Assembly: GCA_910584905.1 (NCBI GenBank)
Contig: CAJUCQ010000071.1
Location: forward strand, 1 to 44,597
DNA: 44,597 nucleotides
DNA from: an uncultured Muribaculaceae bacterium
Lineage (GTDB): Bacteria > Bacteroidota > Bacteroidia > Bacteroidales > Muribaculaceae
Reading direction: 5' to 3'
The notes beneath the pieces were generated by a model that saw only the letters and a program-made list of their open reading frames with translations, ran no database searches and was not told the origin of the DNA. The position numbers and the translations under genes were made by a program. The stretch's first letter is position 1. The number at the start of each line of letters is the position of its first letter. Of this stretch, positions 8,090-15,359 are shown one piece after another.

Positions 8090-8125
8090 CCGGTTGTCGG
8101 AATATCCCGTCAACCGGTTTTTTTT
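8090..8125 (+). terminator. terminator after tRNA pair 2
   Basis: 7-bp stem (8090-8096 with 8111-8117) followed by eight Ts. It differs completely from the terminator of pair 1, so the duplicated segment ends at about 8080. Confidence 0.8.
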
Positions 8126-8138
8126 GCCCTGATGCGCT

Positions 8139-8170
8139 TTTGGATGAATAATAAAATTTAGTTATCTTTG
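8139..8170 (+). promoter_or_regulatory. promoter of the DUF262/ATPase/RNase operon
   Basis: TTTG at 8139-8142, a 20-bp spacer and TATCTTTG at 8163-8170: a perfect housekeeping promoter, with a leader of about 20 bases to the first gene. The operon therefore looks constitutively transcribed unless a repressor acts on it. Confidence 0.8.
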
Positions 8171-8197
8171 TAAACTAATTGTATAATCTTCCACATC

Positions 8198-9556
8198 ATG
8201 GCGCTAACAATCAGACTTACATACAAGGGCTCGGATGCAGAGACCACATTCTCGCTTGTTGCCGCTCCGGACGGTTGTTTTTCATTGCGGGCATCCAAAG
8301 ACGGCGCAGACGTCGTTTTGCCTTTGGTACGTAGGGACGGTCATTTTTCTATCGACGGCACCCTTGATTTTGAAGAAAGCAAAGATGTCATTGACGAACG
8401 TCTTGCCGGCCTGTCGGAAGAGTATCTGGCCTCGGAGGCCGACGGCGTAGAGCCTGACGCCGATGGCGTCATATCCGTAGACGATGCGGCGGGATATCGG
8501 ATTGATGATATATACGTCGAAAACAAACCGTTCTCCATCAGCCAGCTCCTTGAGCTGATTCGTCAGGGCGATCTTGAGCTTGCGCCTAATTTTCAGCGTA
8601 ATTTCGTTTGGGACCGCACTCGCCAAAGCCTCCTCATTGAGTCGATACTGCTTGGGCTGCCTCTACCGTCGATTTATCTCAGCCAATATCCCGATGGCAT
8701 CCTGACGATAGTCGACGGCCTGCAGCGCATTTCGACAATCAAGCATTTTGTGGAGGACCGCTTCGCTCTCTCCAATCTGAAATACCTGAAGGAGTGCAAC
8801 GGCTTGCGCTACAGTGAACTGATGAAAAAACTCCCGCCCTTGAGAGTGAGGCGTTTCGGACAGACACAGCTGATGTGTTTTGTCATTGATTACCGTTCGC
8901 CCGAGAAGCTGAAATACGATCTCTTCAGGCGTCTTAATATCGGCGGCAAGCCCCTCAACGGACAGGAAATCCGCAACTGCCTCTCGCGCGAACCTCTGCA
9001 AGCTGCGTTGATGACGATGAGCCGGTCGCAGGAGTTTGCCGACGCCACATGCGGCTCCGTGAGCGACCGCCGCATGCAGGCTCAGGAGATGTGTTTCCGT
9101 TTCCTATATTTCCGCATGCTATATCTTCGCGGAAAGCCCGTGGGCGACTATAACGGCAAGATGGACGATTCGCTCAACTCATATGTCGAATATCTCAACC
9201 GCATGCCGGGCTATGATTACGCTCCTGAGATTGAGGCATTCCGCAAGGCTATGCGGCTGGCGAAATATCTCTTTGGCGACAAGGCTTTCCGCAAGATAAC
9301 GTCGAAGACAAGCTACAGACCTCCCGTCAATAAACTTCTGATGCAGTGTCTGTCGGTGCTCCTGTCCGTTTTGGATTACGACAAGACTGTGGCCGATTTT
9401 GCCCCCGGAGTCTGCGCCAAGGAATTGCAAGAACTTGTTGATAACATTCCGGATTTTTATAATGCGTTGACATACAGTACGAATTCGCGATGGAACATCG
9501 AGATGGTAATGTCCGAGCTTGTTAAGGGATTGCCCGTCTTTTCATCATTGCGCTGA
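8198..9556 (+). CDS. DUF262 (GmrSD-N/ParB-like) domain protein
   Basis: First gene of a three-gene accessory operon. The 452 residues comprise a beta-rich N-terminal extension (about 1-100), then a DUF262 domain with all its hallmark motifs: FQRNFVW (132-138), LIESILLGLPLP (146-157), DGLQRIST (173-180) and FRRLNIGGKPLNGQEIRN (243-260). In known relatives (GmrS of GmrSD, SspE) this fold binds or hydrolyses nucleotides and senses DNA modification. No DUF1524 HNH nuclease is visible in the C-terminus (about 300-452), which is mostly helical, so this protein is probably a sensor or NTP-dependent switch rather than the nuclease. The stop lies 9 bases before the ATPase start. Confidence 0.92.
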   Translation: MALTIRLTYKGSDAETTFSLVAAPDGCFSLRASKDGADVVLPLVRRDGHFSIDGTLDFEESKDVIDERLAGLSEEYLASEADGVEPDADGVISVDDAAGYRIDDIYVENKPFSISQLLELIRQGDLELAPNFQRNFVWDRTRQSLLIESILLGLPLPSIYLSQYPDGILTIVDGLQRISTIKHFVEDRFALSNLKYLKECNGLRYSELMKKLPPLRVRRFGQTQLMCFVIDYRSPEKLKYDLFRRLNIGGKPLNGQEIRNCLSREPLQAALMTMSRSQEFADATCGSVSDRRMQAQEMCFRFLYFRMLYLRGKPVGDYNGKMDDSLNSYVEYLNRMPGYDYAPEIEAFRKAMRLAKYLFGDKAFRKITSKTSYRPPVNKLLMQCLSVLLSVLDYDKTVADFAPGVCAKELQELVDNIPDFYNALTYSTNSRWNIEMVMSELVKGLPVFSSLR

Positions 9557-9565
9557 TTAAGAATT

Positions 9566-10678
9566 ATGGATACTCTTGAAATCAAAGGCTTCAAACGCTT
9601 CAAGGATGTTAGTATACCCCTGAACAGGATAACGCTCCTGACCGGAAACAACGGTTCGGGCAAGAGTAGCGTGATACAGTCGCTGCTCATTTACCGCAAC
9701 TACGCCGAGGCCAATAAGGGAAATGCGATAGGCCGCGAGGTACGTATTTCAGTCAACGACGGACGGCGCCTTGATCTCGGAGATTTCGACACGCTCGTAA
9801 ATCCTGACTCTTGGAATGTGACAATCCGTTTCAACAAAGAAGGAATAGACCTCAGTTCCGCGGCTGATGACAGCGGTCTTGTCGTGGCGGTCCCTTCGTT
9901 GGATGACAACGGATTTATACCGGAGATAATGAGCAATCGGGAGTTCCGTTATCTGAATGCCGAACGTCTCGGCCCTCGTCCGGATTCGAAAATACGGACG
10001 GAGGCTCAGAACTTCCTGACCTCAGGCGAACGCGGCGAACTTGCCGGCAATGCGCTGATGACAGTATCCAAGACCTTCCCGAAACTTGATGAATCGCGGT
10101 TTTGCCCCGGCAACAATGCGCAAAACTTCAGCATCCAGATTGATGCGTGGATGAGCTATATATTCACGGATGTGGCCGTGAAATCCGAGCCTTTGCAGCC
10201 CGGCTATTGCCGCGTGGTGCTCCGCGGACACCATTACGGCTCATACGTCACGGCGCCAAATACCGGATTCGGCATCACGTATGCCCTCCCCGTGGTCATC
10301 GATGGACTTGCCGCCGCCGCAGGCTCGATGCTTATTGTCGAGAATCCCGAGGCCCATCTTCATCCCAAGGCTCAGTCGAACATCGGCTTTTTCCTCGGCA
10401 TGATGGCCGCCGCCGGAGTCAAGGTGGTAGTGGAGACCCACAGTGAGCACGTCGTCAACGGCGTGAGGCGTGCGCTCTTGTATTCCGATAAAATTTCGCA
10501 CGACGATTTGTCGATATGTTTTTTCCCCGAGCAGCCGCTCCCTTCCGGCGAACTGTTCACGCATATAACGATGGACCGCTTCGGCAATTTGTCGGATTTC
10601 CCTGTCGATTTCTTTGATCAGGTAAGACAGGACATGCGCGAGATAATGCGTCTTGCAAAACAAAACTACGAGGCATGA
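9566..10678 (+). CDS. AAA/ABC-type ATPase (DUF3696, OLD-like)
   Basis: 370-residue ATPase of the SMC/ABC-like class. Walker A is GNNGSGKSS (27-35); an ABC-signature-like NTGFGITYALPVV runs 232-244; Walker B is MLIVENPEAHLHP (255-267); the switch region is VETHSEHVVNGVR (289-301). The short central insert rather than a long coiled coil, and the layout N-E-A-H-L-H-P then E-T-H-S-E-H, match the DUF3696 group of OLD-like ATPases often found in phage-defence loci. No Toprim nuclease domain follows. Its stop overlaps the next start by 4 bases (ATGA), implying translational coupling with the RNase-like gene. Confidence 0.93.
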   Translation: MDTLEIKGFKRFKDVSIPLNRITLLTGNNGSGKSSVIQSLLIYRNYAEANKGNAIGREVRISVNDGRRLDLGDFDTLVNPDSWNVTIRFNKEGIDLSSAADDSGLVVAVPSLDDNGFIPEIMSNREFRYLNAERLGPRPDSKIRTEAQNFLTSGERGELAGNALMTVSKTFPKLDESRFCPGNNAQNFSIQIDAWMSYIFTDVAVKSEPLQPGYCRVVLRGHHYGSYVTAPNTGFGITYALPVVIDGLAAAAGSMLIVENPEAHLHPKAQSNIGFFLGMMAAAGVKVVVETHSEHVVNGVRRALLYSDKISHDDLSICFFPEQPLPSGELFTHITMDRFGNLSDFPVDFFDQVRQDMREIMRLAKQNYEA

Positions 10679-11595
10679 ACACCGAGTATGCCCGGCTTCT
10701 TATCAGCGGACTGGAGTTCTCCAGGTTTCCTCCTGAATCACGCTCCGGCGCATTCGAAGGGTTGAAACAGCTTGTGGGTTTCTTCAGCGGAGAAGATGTG
10801 CACATGCGCGTTCAGAGCGGTTTCTATGCGCATGCATACTCATTCGGAAACATCTACAATGATTTCATATACGCCTCTTGGCCGGAGGTGTCGGCAAATA
10901 AAGCCTTGGAAGGCATAACGCAGACCGTCCATCAAGCTTTGGCTGCATCGTTCATGCCGCATCCGTTTGGCGACACGGAGATTTCAGATGCGGAGTGGGA
11001 AGCATTGTCAGAGGCAAAAGCCGACTATGGCATGCGTACAGGCGCCAAGCGAGAACCGTATGTGACCGACAGCATGTCATGGCACGAAGTGCGTTCGCGT
11101 TATTACCGCGAACACCCCGGCGCCTACGAGTGGCGCCCTGGCGATAACGATTTTTTCCCCAACCGCCGTTTCAGCGACCTCTTGCTTGAGAAGGAAATCG
11201 AGCGAGCAGGGAAGAACGAAAAATACGAAGTGGCCAAGAATGTAAACCCCGACACGGCCCTTGCGGCGATTTTTCACAGCGATGTGGCTGCGGCGAGAGG
11301 CCGCGACCTTGCAGGCTACACGGCGGAGATAGGCTCAAAAGTGTGCGAGGCAAATTTCTATGCTTTCGAAGCCGAGCTTACCGCCAAAGAAACGCATCTT
11401 AACAAGGGTTCTTTACGCAGCATTTGGTCGGCGATAAACCGCCACGGGGAAAAGCAGTATATTTCGCTTGATTTCCGCCACTGCATGATGGAATTTCATG
11501 ACAAGAACGGCGTCCACCTCGGCGAATTTCGTTTCACGGCCCAAGACAACTCTCCGGCTGAAGTGTCGCATAACCTTAAGTGCATCGATGCCTGA
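10675..11595 (+). CDS. putative toxin effector with colicin E3-like ribonuclease C-terminus
   Basis: Last gene of the operon, 306 residues. Seen: residues 262-285 carry Y262, D266, H269, E273, then G279-V-H281-L-G283-E-F285, followed by a short tail containing S-H299-N-L-K. From memory, the catalytic end of colicin E3 has the same order and spacing: D510, H513 (+3), E517 (+7), G-x-H-L-G-x-F, then K-R545-N-I-K. The only catalytic position that differs is Arg545, here His299. Colicin E3 cleaves 16S rRNA at the decoding A-site. Residues 1-240 (a compact N-terminal part, then a charged helical part around 160-240) match nothing I recognise and may tether the protein to the ATPase. No signal peptide and no immunity gene is visible. 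Inference: a translation-stopping effector restrained by its partners. Confidence 0.8.
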   Translation: MNTEYARLLISGLEFSRFPPESRSGAFEGLKQLVGFFSGEDVHMRVQSGFYAHAYSFGNIYNDFIYASWPEVSANKALEGITQTVHQALAASFMPHPFGDTEISDAEWEALSEAKADYGMRTGAKREPYVTDSMSWHEVRSRYYREHPGAYEWRPGDNDFFPNRRFSDLLLEKEIERAGKNEKYEVAKNVNPDTALAAIFHSDVAAARGRDLAGYTAEIGSKVCEANFYAFEAELTAKETHLNKGSLRSIWSAINRHGEKQYISLDFRHCMMEFHDKNGVHLGEFRFTAQDNSPAEVSHNLKCIDA

Positions 11596-11606
11596 GCCGA
11601 TTTGCT

Positions 11607-12617
11607 TCAGAGTATGGGCGCAATGCGTTTTTCCAGCCAGTCGAGAATGGTGGCGAGAGCCGCGTCGCTGATGTCGCCGGGGATAGTGGCATATTCCTGA
11701 ATCATGCCGCTTTCGCATACCTGAAAAAGATGATTCATGCTCTCCATCAGGCGGGTGTCGGCCGCGGGGTTGAGCTCGCCTATGGTGGTGAGATTTCCGG
11801 GGAGCACCTGTATGTCCTTGCTGCCGTTGAGGGCGAGGAACGGCACCTTTACAGCCTTGATGTCGTCCGCGGGGTCGTAGCGTAGCATCGAGCGATACCA
11901 CGGCGAGAGCAACGCCGATGCCTGCCCGTGAATCTGTTTTTGGACTTCGGGTATCTTTGCCGCTTCGCCTGCGGCGGCATTAATCTCGCCCGTAATCATT
12001 GCAAGAGCAATAAAGTCGGCCACGTCCGATTTCGCAATGGAGAGCAGGCGGCGCTGGAGGCCCTCGTTGTCGTAGCGGCCGGTCAGGCGCACGGCCAGTG
12101 CGCGCGACTGCGACATCACCAGCGAGTCGCCGCTCCATGCCGGGGCCGCAAGGGTGATGACGAAATCCGTGCGCTCATTGTGCGCGCCGTTGCGGATTGC
12201 GTACGACCCTCCCGCCGAGTGGCCTATGATTCCGGCCGGCAGAGCGGGATAGATTGAATCCATGACAGCCAAGGCCGAGGCGACGTCGGCGGTGTACGTG
12301 TCGACAGTGGCCTTGGCGGCATCCTCGGCCCGGTCGAAGCCGCGGTCGTCGACACGAAGGACGGCGTAGCCGTGCGACGATAAAAATTCGGCGAGCGTTT
12401 TAAACGGTTTTTTGCCGAAAACTTCTTCGTCGCGGTTTTGCGTGCCGCTGCCCGTGGCGAGCACCACGGCTGCTTTAGGGTGCTCGGGAGCAGTGAGTGT
12501 GGCGCCCATCCGCACGCCGTCTGCCGCCCTTACTTCAAGTTCTTTTTCCGTGAAATCAGCGGCGTAAGCTGAAATTACTGCGGCTATCGCCGTGACAACT
12601 GTGAAAATTCTTTTCAT
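11607..12617 (-). CDS. exported alpha/beta hydrolase
   Basis: 336 residues with a signal peptide (MKRIFTVVTAIAAVISAYA, cleavage near residue 19). The alpha/beta-hydrolase core shows an ATGSGTQNRDE oxyanion-side loop, VDDRGFDRA, and the nucleophile elbow GHSAGG; an acid (GSKDIQV) and a late histidine (SMNHLFQ) complete a plausible Ser-Asp-His triad. It resembles Bacteroidetes dienelactone-hydrolase or peptidase-like hydrolases, but the substrate cannot be read. It is convergent with the RNase-like gene (11 bases apart) with no clear terminator between. Confidence 0.88.
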   Translation of the reverse strand: MKRIFTVVTAIAAVISAYAADFTEKELEVRAADGVRMGATLTAPEHPKAAVVLATGSGTQNRDEEVFGKKPFKTLAEFLSSHGYAVLRVDDRGFDRAEDAAKATVDTYTADVASALAVMDSIYPALPAGIIGHSAGGSYAIRNGAHNERTDFVITLAAPAWSGDSLVMSQSRALAVRLTGRYDNEGLQRRLLSIAKSDVADFIALAMITGEINAAAGEAAKIPEVQKQIHGQASALLSPWYRSMLRYDPADDIKAVKVPFLALNGSKDIQVLPGNLTTIGELNPAADTRLMESMNHLFQVCESGMIQEYATIPGDISDAALATILDWLEKRIAPIL

Positions 12618-12624
12618 GCTGATT

Positions 12625-12656
12625 CAAATATACAAATATTCTGCAAATATAAGCAA
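12625..12656 (-). promoter_or_regulatory. hydrolase promoter(s)
   Basis: Two TATATTTG elements on the minus strand, at 12632-12625 and 12651-12644. The nearer one would start the transcript almost at the ATG (12617), giving an essentially leaderless mRNA; the farther one gives a leader of about 20 bases. Confidence 0.5.
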
Positions 12657-12663
12657 TCAGGCC

Positions 12664-13407
12664 TCATTTGTCAATAGCGACGCTTTGCTTTTCCGACTCG
12701 GCGGGAGCCGCCGCAGCGCGTGCGGCGCGGAGGTATTCGGAGAGGGAGATGCCGTATTCGTCGCGGAAGCATTGGCGGAAGTTGGCCAGACTGCCCATAC
12801 CGAGCATAAACGCGATTTCGCTGACGGTGTATTTTCCCGACCCGAGCAGCTCGGCGGCCTTGCGGGCGCGGTGGCGGCGCACGAGACGAGCCACCGAGAG
12901 GCCCGTGACAGCCTTGATTTTGCGGTAGAGTGTCGAGTGCGACATACACATTTTGTCGGCGATAAAACCCACGTCGAGCTTGTCGCTGTCGATATGTTTC
13001 ATCACTATTTCTTCTAAGCGGGCAAGGAATTCGGCGTCGGTCCGCGACATTTCGGAGACTATCGGCGCGCGTTCGGAAGCTTCTTCGGGGCTGATGTCGC
13101 CTGCGGCAAGAGCATGGCGCGCATCGAGGATGTTTTTTATGCGCGAGCGCAGGAGCGTCGACGAGAACGGCTTGGTTATAAACGAGTCCGCTCCGGCCGA
13201 GTAGGCTTCGACGCGCGCGTCTTCGGCGATTTTCGCCGTGACTACGATTATCGGTATATGGCTCGTGTCGGGGTTGGTTTTGAGGCGGCGAATCATGCTT
13301 ATGCCGTCCATGCGCGGCATCATCACGTCCGTGACGATAAGGTCGGGGTGCAGGCGCGTGGGCCTCAAGGCCGTCGACGCCTCAGGCAATGCTCTCCGCC
13401 AAGCCAT
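12664..13407 (-). pseudogene. 5'-truncated response regulator with AraC-type DNA-binding domain
   Basis: The C-terminal half is intact: LIVTDVMMPRMDG with the phospho-acceptor Asp, VVTAK, ITKPF, a linker, and an AraC-family helix-turn-helix (FIADKMCMSHSTLYRK, then VSEIAFMLGMGSLANF). The first half of the receiver, with its acidic pocket, is absent. Just upstream a receiver-like GVDGLEA can be read in another frame, next to a stop codon, pointing to a frameshift; 85 bases further the pgeF stop is reached. A start at 13407 would still give a 247-residue protein. Before decay it was probably the output end of a hybrid two-component sensor or a response regulator. The 403-residue ORF reaching 13875 is mostly antisense-frame noise from pgeF. 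Confidence 0.65.
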
Positions 13408-13465
13408 CCGTATTGAGCGTCGCCTCGAACTGGCCACCTTTTCGCCCGGTCCTGACCCCGCCGCG

Positions 13466-14107
13466 CTACACCAGTCTGATTGTGGATATAAGGCGGTCTT
13501 CGATACCCTTTTGGCGCCGCCACGACGGATACACGGTGTGGCCGTCGGTTTCGTAGTGGAGCGTGCAGTGCTTGAGACGGACGATATTGGCCTCGCGCAC
13601 GCCATGCTCCTTAAGGCTTTCGGCGTTGAGAACGGCGAGGTCGAGCCTGCGCTCCGAGGGGATTCCGGCCGAGAAGCCTGCGGCGCGGAACGTAGCGACG
13701 AGTTCGGCCGACACTTCGTAGCAGCTCCCGCATATCGACGGCCCGAGAAACACCCTGACGTCCCCGGCCCTCGCCCCGCGCTCGCATAGGAGTTCGAGTG
13801 CGCGCACGGATATGCGCCCGAGTGTGCCTCTATGACCGGCATGCACGGCTGCCACGGCGCGGATGTCGGGGGCATACATCAGCACGGGCTGACAGTCGGC
13901 CGTGCGCACTCCCACGGCTGTTTTCTCCGAAAAGCTGATCAGACCGTCAGTGTCGGGGAAACTTTCGCCCGCATCGGCGACGACGGCGACACGCGTCGTA
14001 TGCGCCTGGCAAGGCATTGCGAGGGCCACGCCTTCAGGAAGCTCTATGGCCGAATCGTTCATCGGGGAGATACATATTTCAACCCCCGGCCAAGGACGGT
14101 ATATCAT
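13466..14107 (-). CDS. pgeF: peptidoglycan editing factor / laccase-domain protein
   Basis: YfiH/PgeF family, cytosolic. Family members remove mis-incorporated L-Ser from UDP-MurNAc precursors, and some act as purine nucleoside phosphorylases. Conserved metal-site stretches are present: QAHTTR, TADCQPVLM, AVHAGHRGT (usually HAGWRG) and GPSICGSCYEV. The 213-residue length is slightly short of the usual ~240-270, mainly at the N-terminus. Its ATG overlaps the stop of the acyltransferase gene by 4 bases, so the two are probably translationally coupled. Downstream lies the decayed regulator. Confidence 0.9.
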   Translation of the reverse strand: MIYRPWPGVEICISPMNDSAIELPEGVALAMPCQAHTTRVAVVADAGESFPDTDGLISFSEKTAVGVRTADCQPVLMYAPDIRAVAAVHAGHRGTLGRISVRALELLCERGARAGDVRVFLGPSICGSCYEVSAELVATFRAAGFSAGIPSERRLDLAVLNAESLKEHGVREANIVRLKHCTLHYETDGHTVYPSWRRQKGIEDRLISTIRLV

Positions 14108-15093
14108 ATCCTGAAAATCTTGTTGACAAACGGAATTTTCATTACCGCGTATGAGATACCTATGCTCAGAGCGGCGACAACCACCCAGTAGACGAGCGGC
14201 GCTCCCGGATAGATGTATTCTCTCAGGGGTGCTGTGGCCGAGATAGCAAATGAATGTAGCACGTAGACCGGCAGGAAAAGCGGAGCCATTGCCTCGACGG
14301 CAGATTTGAGTTTCCCGACTTTAATGTTGAGACACAGTGAAAACAATCCGGTGCTAAGCGTGATGACAACGAGACCGGGGTAAAAGTATTCGCAGAAGAT
14401 TGTATTGAGATGGGGCACAAGATATGCGGAAGCCTTCAGATTAAGCGCCGCCGCCGCTACCGTGAGTATCAGCGCGGGAACTTTCCCGAATCGGAAGTCG
14501 CGGAGCAGGCCGCCGAGCATGAAGTAAAAAATCCAGTTCCACACGCGAAGGGTCTGAGGGTGGATTTTCTCGCCGGCGCCGGTGATGTTCAGGCTGAAAT
14601 ACCATGACTGCACCAGCGCCACGAGCACGAGAGCCGTCACGTAATATTGGAGATTGCTCCTCATGCGGTTAATCACCGGATACACCGCATAGACAATGCA
14701 TAGGGCGAATAGAAACCATAAAATGCTCATCGAGCCTATGCCTAAAAGCGACTTCACAAAGTCTTTGGCGCACCACATTGGCGCAAGGGGGCCATACCCG
14801 CATATCACGCGGAAGTAAATATAGTTCGCTCCGGCGAAGATGGCAGCGAAACGGAGCACGCGGCCTATTCGCCTGAGCGCGTAGCCGTAAGTCGCGTTCT
14901 CGCGTCCGATGAGCATATAGCCGCTGGACATGAAAAACAGCGGTATCGCCGGTACGCATGAATAGTAGGTGATCCGTGAAAGAACAGGATTGTGCTCGAA
15001 AAATCCGATTTGAGTGTGCAGACCGATTACCATAAGCATGGCAATCGTGCGTATCAGGTCGACGGACAGATTGCGTTCATTGGGCGCCTTCAT
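14104..15093 (-). CDS. acyltransferase 3 family membrane protein
   Basis: Integral membrane O-acyltransferase (OafA/WecH-like), predicted to acylate a sugar or glycan. The N-terminus LSVDLIRTIAMLMVIGLHT carries the family Arg and catalytic His; several further hydrophobic segments (roughly ten in 329 residues) follow, and FFMSSGYML matches the conserved FFxxSGF stretch. The acceptor is unknown. It starts 90 bases downstream of the tRNA-Leu gene and runs into pgeF with a 4-base overlap. Confidence 0.9.
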   Translation of the reverse strand: MKAPNERNLSVDLIRTIAMLMVIGLHTQIGFFEHNPVLSRITYYSCVPAIPLFFMSSGYMLIGRENATYGYALRRIGRVLRFAAIFAGANYIYFRVICGYGPLAPMWCAKDFVKSLLGIGSMSILWFLFALCIVYAVYPVINRMRSNLQYYVTALVLVALVQSWYFSLNITGAGEKIHPQTLRVWNWIFYFMLGGLLRDFRFGKVPALILTVAAAALNLKASAYLVPHLNTIFCEYFYPGLVVITLSTGLFSLCLNIKVGKLKSAVEAMAPLFLPVYVLHSFAISATAPLREYIYPGAPLVYWVVVAALSIGISYAVMKIPFVNKIFRI

Positions 15094-15146
15094 TTGCTTG
15101 ATGCTTGTAGGAGTAGTGGAAAAAAATATGACTGTCCCTTAACGAC

Positions 15147-15180
15147 AAACTCCTTGTAACCGTCGCGTTACAAGGAGTTT
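15147..15180 (-). terminator. hairpin after tRNA-Leu(UAA)
   Basis: Perfect 14-bp stem (15147-15160 with 15167-15180) and a 6-base loop, three bases beyond the tRNA 3' end. No T tract follows on the minus strand for 30 bases, so it may be a processing or attenuating structure that lets some transcripts continue into the acyltransferase gene. Confidence 0.6.
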
Positions 15181-15183
15181 ATG

Positions 15184-15267
15184 TGCCCCAAGCGGGACTC
15201 GAACCCGCACGACCGTAATGGTCAAGGGATTTTAAGTCCCTCGTGTCTACCATTCCACCATCAGGGC
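15184..15267 (-). tRNA. tRNA-Leu (UAA)
   Basis: 84-base class II tRNA on the minus strand. Acceptor GCCCTGA pairs with TTGGGGC (two wobble pairs); anticodon stem AGGGA/TCCCT around CTTAAAA gives anticodon TAA; T-loop TTCGAGT; discriminator A. No encoded CCA. Confidence 0.96.
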
Positions 15268-15282
15268 GGCCTTTGTCGACTA

Positions 15283-15314
15283 CAAAGGTAGTGACATTTT
15301 TTGTGTTTTACAAA
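15283..15314 (-). promoter_or_regulatory. promoter of tRNA-Leu(UAA)
   Basis: Minus-strand TTTG (15314-15311), a 20-bp spacer and TACCTTTG (15290-15283), 16 bases before the tRNA. Confidence 0.8.
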
Positions 15315-15359
15315 TTTATTTTGCGTTCCGCTCGCCCGTGGGGACGATTCGAAGCCGCT

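Noticed and set aside
8080..11607. Integrative element with attachment sites around the defence-like operon
   Set aside because: I found no integrase, no repeat of the tRNA 3' end downstream of the operon and no flanking direct repeats. The position beside tRNA genes is suggestive only.
13408..13875. N-terminal ~155 codons of a long minus-strand ORF leading into the response-regulator remnant
   Set aside because: It lies antisense-frame over pgeF, which has clear family motifs. The translation is low-complexity and Arg/Ser/Ala-rich, as expected of a shadow frame in GC-rich DNA.
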